Positions 35,211 to 46,008 of a stretch of DNA of 64,000 nt are shown here, piece by piece. Made by a program: the position numbers and the translations under genes. The stretch covers positions 19,054,159 through 19,118,158 of the forward strand of contig OX393580.1 in the NCBI GenBank assembly GCA_947652605.1. Reading direction: 5' to 3'. A model generated the notes under the pieces. It was given only the letters and a program-made list of their open reading frames with translations, searched no databases and had not been told where the DNA came from. The DNA comes from Elmis aenea. Taxonomy: Eukaryota > Arthropoda > Insecta > Coleoptera > Elmidae. Within the stretch, counting starts at the first letter, position 1, and the number at the start of each line of letters is the position of its first letter.

Positions 35211-37669
35211 CACTGAGAGAAAGGTTTATTTAAGACAATGTGAAATTCATTTGTTCCAAATATATGCTAGAATTCTATATAGCCAAATGTACATGACAAT
35301 TGACGTAATAAAATGATCAATTTGAAGAATATAATTGTATCAAATAAATAATAAATTGTGCCAATTATATAACATTACTGAACAAAAGAACATAAGTTTG
35401 TGTCAATAAAATCATCAACTTGTACCAAATTTACATTGGTATTAGAACAATCTTAACATATACCCTTAATCAGAACAATAATACTATATTTGCAACAAAT
35501 CAATGGTTAAGTTATAGCAATATATACAGCGGGTAGACTTAAAAAAGCACGATATTGTAAAAACTATATTTGTATTTACTACAAATAAATCACACCTCTT
35601 GTGTGTAATAAATATTGGAAATAAAATTAAGGAAATATTTTTATACGGTGCACAAAAAGAAATACATTGTCAAAATATAAATATATATATTTAAGGTCGG
35701 TAACAATACATCTCTGAAATATAACATAAAAAACAGTACCATAATGTTATCACACACAATAAACATTTCTCCATTTACAACATAAAAAAGAGACTATTGT
35801 ATAACCAGTTTGGTAAATTTTAACTGCCCTTTATAAATCCCATTTGTTTACCTACGTTTTTCATAAAAGCAATAAGTTTTTCTTTAAATAGCAACAATAA
35901 AACTTTTTTTTTAGTTTTAAAGGTCAGTTTAAAATAAACTGCTTGATCACAGAGAACTGAAAATAAATCTTGAATTTAAAATAAAGTACATTATTTCTGT
36001 ATTCACTTACACAATAAGTGACAATCATATTAAAAAGTATACTTATATAAAGACTAACTATAAACTTGTCATAACATTAAAATTTGAAATAAACCTTTCC
36101 CCATTATTTTTTTTTTAAATTTTTAATAAAGTCAAAAACGTATGGTTATTTGCAGTCAAATGATGTTTGTATATCATAAATATACCACTGTATTAAAGTC
36201 CATAAATGTTCACATTCCAAAGGATATACAACATTAAATGTAATAAATGTTTTAAAACTCACTTCTAGTCCTTTTAATAACGATGGCACTTTATATAATA
36301 TTGAATCAATACTTAAGTACACAGCTTTAACTTGGGTCACAGTTGACGCTTCATTATTATGGATGGTTGCACTGTTAGACCATATTTTTTCATTTTTTTA
36401 CGCTTTTCCTCAACAATTGCGTCTACTTCACTAGCAACCTACAATTAGAACAGAAATTTAATATATTTTGGTTTCAATAACAATCTAACGAACTCACCTT
36501 CACTGAAACCAGTATACCTTCTACACTCTCTGTGATAGACGGTTTCCATTTTTTTAGTTTTGATGAACTGGGTGGTACACTGCTTCCTAATAGGGATAAC
36601 CTTCTGATGTTTTTAGAATCTACATGACAAAAAAATTCATTAATTATTAATTGGTATACAAATTGACCACTTCGTACACCCAACAAGGATATTAATTCTT
36701 TTAAATCACTCTCAGTTAGCAGAGAAAAGTTTTCTTGGTCTATCTGTTGTTCTAAATTAACTATAATAATTTATAATTAGAAAATTGCACTAACAATTTG
36801 TTTCTGTACTTATTGCAACTGATTATATTTTGCATAACAAATTCGGTAATTTGCAAGCGAAAACATTGATTGGGGTTGGTTGTAATACTGTTACTTTTGA
36901 CCCTAACTGTACACAAATCAAATTGGTGGGAATCCCCTAATTAACCACAATTCCAACGTCAAATTGTATTGCATCCACCAACATATAAAAACAAAATTAG
37001 TTTTACACAAAAACACTATCGTACACCTTATATGATACTATAAAAAAACTTCCTGAACAAGTGCAAAACAATTTATACCGCATTGAAAGGTGAAACAAAA
37101 ATGGCGTTGAAAACCGCGGCAATGATACACACGTAATACCTATATATTTAATATGACAATATAATAGAAAAAAGCGTATGGATACATGAAACATTTACTT
37201 ACCTTCAAATATGGGTTGCAAAGTAGATAAACCCCATGCCGCTAGTGTAGTTTTCACGAAATCATCCATTATAATGCACACGATAACTAAATCACGCATC
37301 GAACACGAACCGATGAATGATGCTGGCTCGTCGTATTTCAGAGGGCACGTGCTCTCTGCCAAACAATTTACTCACTGTCCCAAGTTTCTATTTATTTGTG
37401 TCAAATATATATTAATAAATGCAAGAAAATCATTTATTTGTAAATTCACATAAGTTGATATGTTTCGTAATAATATTAGCCTATGTGAGGCAAATATAGA
37501 TTTATTGTGTGAATTAAATACAGATCAATTACACCCAATTATTGGGTCAAAGTGATTCATAAAGTTACGCTAAACAAAAAACGTTGTCATAAATAAATAT
37601 AAGCTGTTGTCAAATTTTCTAATTTGATAGCAAATATTTATTTGTTAGAAAGATTCATTTTTCTCAGTG
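35211..37669 (-). mobile_element. CACTG-ended (CMC-like) DNA transposon carrying a SAM-domain gene
   Basis: The termini CACTGAGAGAAAGG (35211) and, inverted, CACTGAGAAAAATG (37669) differ at two positions. TA lies on both sides (35209-35210 and 37670-37671). Removing 35211-37671 restores an uninterrupted endonuclease reading frame in the host retroelement, which proves the boundaries. CACTR ends with a 2-bp duplication fit the CACTA/Mirage/Chapaev group, an inferred assignment. Subterminal copies of TTGT--CAAAT occur at 35251, 35335, 35355, 35398, 35420 and 35490, and at 37396 and 37607. No transposase was seen. The only coding unit is the spliced SAM gene (37269 to 36146, minus). Left-side ~900 bp (35230-36130) is AT-rich with no frame recognised. 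Confidence 0.88.
36146..37269 (-). CDS. SAM-domain protein gene, three exons, transposon-borne
   Basis: SAM domains mediate protein-protein interaction. Exon 1 (37269-37203) starts MDDFVKTTLAAWGLSTLQPI and ends at a consensus GTAAGT donor. Exon 2 (36760-36498) completes the SAM fold with IDQENFSLLTESDLKELI and SLLGVRSGQFVYQL, then a serine-rich linker, and ends at GTGAGT. Exon 3 starts at 36438 (VASEVDAIVEEKRKKMKKYG) and meets TGA at 36337. Phases agree at both junctions, giving 143 residues. Immediately past a 1-nt shift near 36350, the other frame continues for ~64 codons to TAA 36146 with YKVPSLLKGLEVSFKTF and YPLECEHLWTLIQWYIYDI. From memory, that block accompanies SAM in other insect proteins, so the intact protein was probably ~205 residues. 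A 48-nt in-frame stretch in exon 2 ends like an intron (TTTTTTTGTCATGTAG). The role is unknown. Confidence 0.8.
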
Positions 37670-37736
37670 TATGATTGCTTGTAGCTCTTGTTGGTGTTGC
37701 AATAAGCCATTGGCTTTTAACGCTATGACTCTGAGG

Positions 37737-39106
37737 TCACCGGCCATTGTTTTGCTTAGGAATAGCTCCTTTAGCACTATGTTCTAGTCTAGTTAGACGT
37801 TCATCAAATTTCAATAACAGCTGTTCTTGTTTGTTTAATTTTTCCAAAATCAGTTGCAAGGTATGTTCAGCAGACGTGGTTTGCTGTTTTCTATTTTGGG
37901 TATTGACATTTGGGATTGATGTGCCTACCAGTGCTTGAGCATTTGTCCCAGGTCTACTATTGTTTTCCTGTGGCTGGGTCTTAGTTGTCTTTTGTGATTG
38001 TTGTCTTTTATTGCTTACCTGTTCCCTTTCTCTTTGTGGCTGTTGAGGTAAGTTGGGTTTCTTTAAAAATTTAATTTTGATTTTTTGCATTTCTATGGCT
38101 ACGATGCATCCTCGATAGTTCGCAGGGTGGTTGCTGCCACAGTGTACGCATTTTGGTGGGCCGTCCTTTGGCTTCGTGCAATCTACAGTAAGGTGTTTAC
38201 CAGGACATTTGACACATCGTGGTTCTTTGGCACAGTACTTTTGCGTGTGTCCATACGCTTGGCATCTTTTGCATTGTGGGACTAGGCTAGTTTTTTTGAT
38301 TGGTTGTATTTCAACCCTAATACCCAGTATGTCAGTGATTGCAAAGATTTTATTAACATCATCATCATGTCTGAATACCAGCATAAACATACTTAGCGGT
38401 TTTTTTGTCTTCCATTTCAGTTTATTAACGGTTTCTAGTGCCTTAAACCCTCTTTTCCGAAGTTCGGTAACTATCTTTTCCGGATTGCAGGAATAATGCA
38501 GTTTATTGGCAATTACTTTGATTGGTCTGTTTTGTTTATTTTCAAATGAAAACCATTTTATATTGTTGTCCAGAAGCATTTTAGTTAACATCCGATAACT
38601 TTCTTCATCTTATACATTAATTTTAATATTTTCATTATTTATTACTTTAATTTGAAATCCAACAAGCATATCGCTTAGTTTGTCGTGGAGTTCGTTAAAG
38701 TTTTCAATGCCTTCCACTACTACTGGTGGGGGCGATGATGTTTTTTATCTTTCTTTTGTCCTGCTGGGACAATTTGTTCTTGTTAAGGTGTTGTTTCCTT
38801 TGCTAATTCCTCCTCATCCGTTACGTATTCTATTTTTTCTGTATTGTTTGTTGTTTCTACGAGACACTGTAGATTTTTTTGCATAATAGCTAATTGGTTT
38901 TCAAGTTCATTTATTCTGGAGGACAGGGCATGATTTTCATGCTCCGTTTTTTTCCATTTCTTATACAATTCTACATTTAGTGTCGTTATAGAACTCTCAT
39001 TAAATAGGTCAGTATTTCTCTGTTTTATTGCCAGTTCATTTGTTTTTGCTGGTCTTGCACTTTCTGCAAATAGCTTTGCAATCGCTCTACAAGGTGTGTG
39101 TGTCAT
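37737..39106 (-). pseudogene. ORF1 (gag-like) of the Jockey-type element, broken
   Basis: ORF1 proteins bind the element's RNA. The first part (39106-38783) is coiled-coil-like (ELENQLAIMQKNLQCLVE) and ends at TAA. A frameshifted middle (about 38775-38610) has a further stop before the last part, 38591-37737. That part has the PRE_C2HC-type region and three cysteine-histidine knuckles: CKRCQAYGHTQKYC, CVKCPGKHLTVDC and CVHCGSNHPANYRGC. A Q/N-rich stretch and a final coiled coil follow, with stop TGA at 37739-37737. The knuckles are intact, but at least two stops and one frameshift make the ORF non-functional. Confidence 0.9.
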
Positions 39107-39245
39107 CGTTACGCGATACGGTCACCGACCTTGTATATCGTTTGATAGCACTCACAACCAATGAAATCACTCATTACTCGAACTGTAATTAATTGGGTCT
39201 CCCTCACACGTCCACTCGCGACAAGAGTCAATCGATTACTCTACT

Positions 39246-39592
39246 AGGGTTTAATATTAAAAAAAAATTAAAAAAATAAAAAATTCTTAGATATGGTTTG
39301 CGACGTACGAGGTAATTTTTAAAGCCAATGTTAATTTCGTGGTCTAGTTGCAATTGCTGTGCGGATTGTTTGATTAATTTTGTGGTTCTTGTGTGTTATC
39401 TTAAACGCTAATTAAAATTATAGTTGTGGTATTGATTGCTAATATTAAAATTTTGAGCGAAACGAATAGGATAAAAACCAGATCAGAAAAGAACTTTTGC
39501 AGGGAAACGAATTTAATTAAACGTAGGTTAAATAGACTTAAGAATTAACAAGAAGTTTAAGAAATGTTTTGCAAATTTTGTGAAATTGACTC
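39246..39592. other. No gene seen
   Basis: AT-rich spacer between the retroelement leader and the Foldback-type element. Confidence 0.4.
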
Positions 39593-42336
39593 TGGCGACG
39601 GTCAACTGGGCGACGGTCAACTGGCCGACGTGCCAACTGGGCGACGGTCAACTGGGCGACAGGAACTTAAACATTTTTTGAACTCTCATCTTGGCACACG
39701 ATTTTACTGATTGCTTTTGTAAATATTGGTTAAATAATACTTACTTCATTTTGTAGAACTATATAGGACATCGAAATTTGTAGAATCATTTACGAAAGAT
39801 ATGATCAAAAAACGTGGTTCGAAAATAATTTAAAAGTGAAGAAATATGATTGCACAATATTAGAATAAAGAGAAAAATACAGTTTTTTCATTTATTTATG
39901 AATATTATTTTGTTATTAACAAACATTTTTACATCAAAACAAAAAAGTACCTATACAGGGTTCTCGTTTTTCGCGGGTCACTATGGGGATCTCGTAAACG
40001 GTAAGAGTTACGACTTCGGTTAAATTGGGGCAAAGTTGTATATTCAGGTGCTTAATAATTTGACGCAAACAGAACTTATCTAGCTCTTTTAGTTTTTGAG
40101 ATATAGGGGAAAAAGTAATAAAGTGGATTTTTGTTTTTTGTCCGTAACTTTTTCATTTGATGTCAAATTTCATTTTTGTAAAAACTTTTTCATGGCCACT
40201 TTTTGCAAGGAATCAGAATCCCCAATTATATTTTCCGTGCGACGTTTCGTTTTTTTAAAACCATCATCAGCTCAATTTTCTCTTATGGACGCTATATCTG
40301 ATTTTAACGCCAATTTGTAGAGCATTTTATTCTGAATTCGACAATGTATAACACTTGGCACTTTTTTGAAACAATTGTTGTTAAAAATGGCAAAAACAAA
40401 TATTTTATTTAAAACAAATCCTAATCGGCATGGTCAATAATTGTCTTTGTCCCTTTTTCCTTGGAAACAGGTAAGTAAACCGCATAAAACTACTAATTAA
40501 AAAAATCGGTATTAATAAATATGTTAGGAATGCATTAACATTGTTCACTTATTAACAAATATTTTTAGAATATTTTCTTCGGTAAAGTAATAAATTTCTC
40601 TAAAATGTGTATTTTATCTTTTATCTTTTATCTGCGTTAATGACTTCTAATAAGCAAAAAGCGTAAACAGATTTCTAGACGTTTTTTGTAAACTATGAAC
40701 ACTTATATTATTTGATTACGAACATTTTGTTACAAATAATTGTATGTCAAATAAGGGATTAAATACACATTTTAGAGACATTTATTACTTAAACGAAGAA
40801 AATATTCCAAAAATATTTGCTAATAAGTGAACAATGTTAATGCATTCCTAACATATTTATTAATACCGATTTTTTTAATTAAATCCCTTTAATAGTAATT
40901 TCATATGGTTTACTTGCCTTCTTCCAAGGAAAAAGGGACAAAGACAATTATTTACCATGCCGATTAGGATTTGTTTTAAATAAAATATTTGTTTTTGCCA
41001 TTTTTAACAATTGTTTCAAAAAAGTGCCAACTGTTATACATTACCGAATTCAGAATAAAATGCTCTACAAATTGGCGTTAAAATCAAATATAGCGTCCAT
41101 TAGAAAAAATTGACCTGATGATGGTTTAAAAAAAAACGAAACGTCGCACGGAAAATATAATTGGGGATTCTGATTCCTTGCAAAAAATGGCCATGAAAAA
41201 GTTTTTACAAAAATGAAATTTGACATCAAATGAAAAAGTTACGGGCAAAAAACAAAAATCCACTTTTTTACTTTTTTTCCTATATCTCAAAAACTAAAAG
41301 AGCTAGATAAGTTCTGTTTGCGTCAAATTATTAAGCACCTGAATATACAACTTTGCCCCAATTTAACCGAAGTCGTAACTCTTACCGTTTACGAGATCCC
41401 CATAGTGGCCCGCGAAAAACGAGAACCCTGTATAACATTCAAAACAACATAATTATTTTTGAATTATAAATCATGTTATAGCAATACTCGTAAATAGTCT
41501 ATTATATATTTCAAATTTTATTTCGGATTATTAACGAGCACTAAATTAAGTTACTATGTCAAATTTAAACCTAAACTCTAGATGTTATTATACGCGAGAT
41601 TCCCATGTTTAAACTTACATTTCAAACACCCGGTATATTTGATATGTGTTAATATGTTTGTTAATTACAAAATAACATTAATAAATGACATCAATTATTC
41701 GACCCATGATTTAGTTTTCCAGCTTAATAGATTATCTACGAGGTACTGCTAATAACATTAATTAAAGAAAGGGTGTTAGGTAAAAACAAGGAATGTCAAT
41801 TTTTATTATATCTTTACAATTCGATTTTAAAGAGTTTAAATCTAAAACTTTTTTGCTCATAAAACTGTATCAACCAAACTTTATTTTACTATGGATCATA
41901 TTATTAAAACTGAGTATTAATCAATGAATGTGAAAAATGATTTTAATTTAATCTATAATAATTAGATATTCTAATTTTATATACTTTTTTGTTTTAATGT
42001 AAATATGATTGTTAATTACAAAATTATATTGATAAATTAATGAAAAAACTGTATTTTTCTCTTTATTCTAATATTGTGCAATCATACTTCTTCATTTTTA
42101 AATTATTTTCGAACCACGTTTTTTGATCATATCTTTCGTAAATGATTCTACAAATTTCGATGTACGATATAGTTCTACAAAATGAAGTAAGTATATCTAA
42201 CCAATATTTACAAAAACTATCCATAAAATCGTGTGCTAAGATGAGAGTTCAAAAATGTTTAAGTTCCTATCGCCCAGTTGACCGTCGCCCAGTTGGCACG
42301 TCGCCCAGTTGACCGTCGCCCAGTTGACCGTGTCCG
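39593..42336. mobile_element. Foldback-type element with 15-bp CGACGGTCAACTGGG repeats
   Basis: The left end has about four tandem copies of CGACGGTCAACTGGG, and the right end has the inverse array. The flanking ~330 bp of each arm (for example AGGAACTTAAACATTTTT, GATATGATCAAAAAACGTGG and ATTGCACAATATTAGAATAA) are inverse copies. A separate long-inverted-repeat element (39954-41432) sits in the middle. Long inverted repeats made of short tandem units are the Foldback/MULE architecture. No clear target duplication was found, and the ends are approximate. Confidence 0.8.
39954..41432. mobile_element. Long-inverted-repeat element, TACAGGGTTCTCG ends
   Basis: TACAGGGTTCTCGTTTTTCG (left) and its inverse (right, ending …GAACCCTGTA) are flanked by TA. 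The arms are near-identical for most of their length: GGGGATCTCGTAAACGGTAA, TTGGGGCAAAGTTGTATATT and GGGATTCTGATTCCTTGC all occur in both orientations. The element can therefore form a hairpin of roughly 700 bp. It is nested inside the Foldback-type element 39593-42336. Confidence 0.9.
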
Positions 42337-43230
42337 GTATTAGTTTGTATTAAGATTGATAGCAACCTTTTTTTTGAACTAACCACAACAGAATTTCTTT
42401 CGCTAATTTATTAAAGGCACTAATGGTACAAGTTTAGTATAAATAATCGAAAATAAAATATACAAATTTTCCAATCACATTTTACAAAGGAAAACATTTT
42501 TATTTTCCATATAACAGTAGCTTATATTTTTCCATGACCATTAATTTAAAACTTTTAGCTGTACTTTGATATATGTTTGAATTATTTAACTGATTAATTT
42601 TAAATATAAGTATATAATCGATAGGTTCATCAAAATCACCAATCCTGTTTGTAAGAAGCATATTTTTTTAAGAAAATCTAGACCATATTTGATTATCATG
42701 TTTTTCCAGTCAATTTTCACAAAGTTTTAAGAGACCAACTAACATAATGTCATTAATTAATTAATGTTTAATAGTGAAGGTTTCTTAGGCAGTCTTTTTT
42801 ATTAACAGCTAAATCGCATAAAACAAATCAAAGCTAATTAATATGTCGTTACTGTTCTATATTTTTATTAATCTTTGTGAAACGAGACGAATTTTTCATT
42901 ATTTAATTAATTTCATGTGCGGTTTTGGTGATTAACTTAAAAACTTATTGAAATTATAAGTTGTACAGTCAATTAATAGTTAAAAATTAGTATTAATCTT
43001 GCGTTTTGTTTGTGTGTATTTTTGGAACGCCACAAAATTAATTTTGAAAACGATTCTTATTTAAGATTTTGTAAATATTTTCATTCAATAATACTTTAAC
43101 TTTATTTCTTTATCTATCCTATTTAAAATAATCGTAGTAGTGCCTTTGTGTCCGATTTTACCAACAGGAGAGCACTTAATTGTGCGTTAAATAACCTTAG
43201 TTTTTGAGTTTCAATAGAAAAGAATTCTGC
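42337..43230. other. No gene seen
   Basis: AT-rich, with no exon or terminal repeat recognised. Confidence 0.45.
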
Positions 43231-43800
43231 AGTGTCAATCAAAAAGGACAAATGGATTGTTTTTAAATAGTAATTTCTTAGACAATTTTTTTCTTAATAA
43301 AAGTTGGTGCATGGTTTTAAGATGATAAAAAGTTTAATAAAAAGTCATAGGACACTAGATTTTAATGATTTTTGAAATATTCGCAAAAGTAAAGTGCCCG
43401 TATTTTGAGAGATACAAATTTTTTTTATGAAAAAACGTTTTCAGAATTTAAAAATGAGGCGAAATTTAAATTTTGAGGGTCAAATTCTAATTTTTATTTT
43501 TCAAGAAATTTTTACATTCAAAAAGTCTGCAATAAATGGAGAAAAAAAACTATTATCGATTTTTCAGAAAATTTTATTTCCAATAAAAGTTGCTGCATGG
43601 TCTAAAACTAATATTAGGATGAAGAGAAAGTTAATTAAAAAGTCATAGGACACTAGATTTTAGCGATTTTTGAAATATTCGCAAGAGTAAAGTGCCCTTA
43701 TTTTAAGAGATACAAAAGAATGTTATGGGAAAAAGTTATTTAGAATCTAAAACAGGCTAGTTTTAAATTTTAAAGGTGGAGACGAAAGTTTCGACACCTT
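43231..43800. repeat. Two direct copies of a transposon arm (50.3-kb family)
   Basis: The unit from AATAAAAGTTG-TGCATGG through AAAGTCATAGGACACTAGAT, ATATTCGCAAAAGTAAAGTGC and AAATTCTAATTTTTATTTTT occurs at about 43300 and again at about 43575 in the same orientation. The same sequence forms the arms of the foldback element at 50313-51060. This looks like a rearranged relic of that family. Confidence 0.7.
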
Positions 43801-46008
43801 CCAAGAAATAAAAAAAAAACTAATTTTTCAGTGATTTTTGTGACAAAGCTTATGGATATGTAGATTGTTACTGCTTTTACTAGTCTTCATGCTATTAATT
43901 AGTATAGCTATTTGTTTTAATTTGATTTAAAAGGTCGAAGTATCAATTTTGTTCGGTGGCTCACGATTTATCATTTTTGCACGTCTGCAAGCGTTTGTGA
44001 AAAAGAAATTAATACTCAAGCGCTACTGTATTTGTTTTTATTTTATAGCCCGCGTCCTCATAATTAATTCTCACTTCATATTCTCTAGTCACAATTGAAA
44101 ATTATTTTTGTTTTGTTTTCCGTACGTTAAAAAACGTTTCGTTTATGAACCTGTTACAAAATGGGAGTGCGTTTGTCTATTTATCGCGGCAACGTTGATT
44201 AGGAAGCTGTAATTAAAGGTGCTGATAAGCTATTATTATTATATCGTTCCGGATTTTAGTTCCGCTTTCAAATGGAAGATTATCTGCATTAATTAGTTTG
44301 TCGAAAATATCTGCAGGGTAAACTAGATCAATAAATGGTTTCTAGTTTAACGTGGGATCTAATTTCGCATTTTGTGAAGGTTTAATGGTATTTTCGACAA
44401 TAAATTACATGTCATGATGGGCAGTGAAAATCAAAACGTAACGTTTTTAAAATGTCTATGGACAGAGTTTTTCCCGAGACTAATTTTTATGGTGCGTTTA
44501 TTATAAGAAGCATAAGAGAAATGATAAATTTGTTACATTTTCCTCAATACACCCAAAAAATTTTTGCAGAATCTTTACCGAAACTTTATAACTTTATACA
44601 CCAAACAAATTGTTAAAATGTATGTATAATTGTTTTTTAATAATAAAGCAAGAAGAAAATAGTCAATTAAAAAAAATATAGCACAATTTGAAATTAAATT
44701 TGCAATTCTCTTAAAAGTTGCTGACCTGATTGAAATAAACAAAATCGTATCAGAATTTTTGGTTTACATTTTATTATTTTGGTATACTTGCCTAAATTAA
44801 TAAAGTAGCAAATGATGTACAATAAAATGTTTACTATTGTTTGTTTTTAAAGACGTAATTTTGATTAATCACATATATGGGCCTTATTTTTGAAACGAAA
44901 TAATCCAGTTTTTAATATTCACTTATCTAGTAGTAATTTTTGTTATTTAAAAAAATATATACAGCACAATTTGTACCTTATAATTGTATATTTTGAAATA
45001 AATTAACAACATGAATTTTTGACTATTCTAGCACTAATTAAATAATTTATTACCTGGCCACTATTTGTAATAAAAAATTTAAATTTGTAAATAAATGTGC
45101 TTAAATTACTAAAGTGACAATTGACGTAGAAAAACACTTTTAACTACTGTACAAGGTGTTGCTATTTAAGGAGGCAATTTGTAAAAATTCGAATGATCGT
45201 GGTTACGTATTTAAACCAAGTAATATAATACCTTTAAATCTACTTTTCTAGACATAACCTTTGTTAAATTTTTTAAGTAATAACGTACAATTTGTACATC
45301 ATATTTATATATTTTTTTAAATAAAGGACACTTTTTTAAAATATGCAGTATTAATTAAAATAATTAATATCTAGCCACAGTTTGTAGTCACAAATTTAGG
45401 ATTTTAAAATCATTTTCTCAACACATTATGGCAAACAATAATTTATAATAATCTGGGGCTATTGTAAAGGGTGTTTGAAACAGAAGACTCAATTTTAAAA
45501 AATTGAAATGTTCGTATTTTTTTCGAAAATTAAAGTTTTAAGTTCTAAATTCAACTAGATTGCTCTAAAATCATATAGGAGTATAACATTTTTATGCACA
45601 GTTCATATGTCTGACGTTATTTGTATCGAAAGAAATTGTTGTGTTGCATACATTTGTACTCTTTCTGGTGTAAATAACAACGTAAGAATAATTAATTGAA
45701 TTTAAGAACGTGTATCGTTTTATTGTTTGCAATGAACCGATTAAATTCCAATTAATAACCGCATCACAACCTCACGTTTGTGAAAACGAAAATTAATAAC
45801 GACAGGTGACCGAATCGTACAATTTCATTACGCGATTGTGTAATTGTTCGAAATTTTGTTTTGCACGATAATTTACGGCGACGCTTACAATGTAATACAA
45901 TGCCATTAACATTTAAAATGAGCTGTAAATGCATAATATGTATAGTTCATCTGGAACATATAATACCCGTGCAAGTATCTGGAACATGTTTCGCGTTCAC
46001 ATGTCGTG
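43801..46008. other. No gene seen; 3' flank of the cuticle gene
   Basis: Mostly AT-rich. A possible poly(A) signal for the minus-strand cuticle gene (AATAAA on the minus strand) lies at about 45720. Weakly GC-richer sequence at 44100-44330 shows no open exon. Confidence 0.4.

Larger units (their letters stand above)
34735..39245 (-). mobile_element. Jockey-type non-LTR retrotransposon, decayed and interrupted
   Basis: On the minus strand, in order: a GC-richer 5' leader (39245-39107), ORF1 in pieces (39106-37737), and the start of ORF2 (ATG at 37747, overlapping the ORF1 stop by 11 nt). A 2,459-bp DNA transposon then inserted in the endonuclease region, and the rest of the endonuclease lies at 35208 to about 34800. 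The reverse transcriptase is absent, so the copy is internally and 3'-deleted. The left boundary is approximate. Confidence 0.85.

Noticed and set aside
38131..38496. 121-codon plus-strand frame
   Set aside because: It is antisense to the zinc-knuckle ORF1 of the Jockey-type element.
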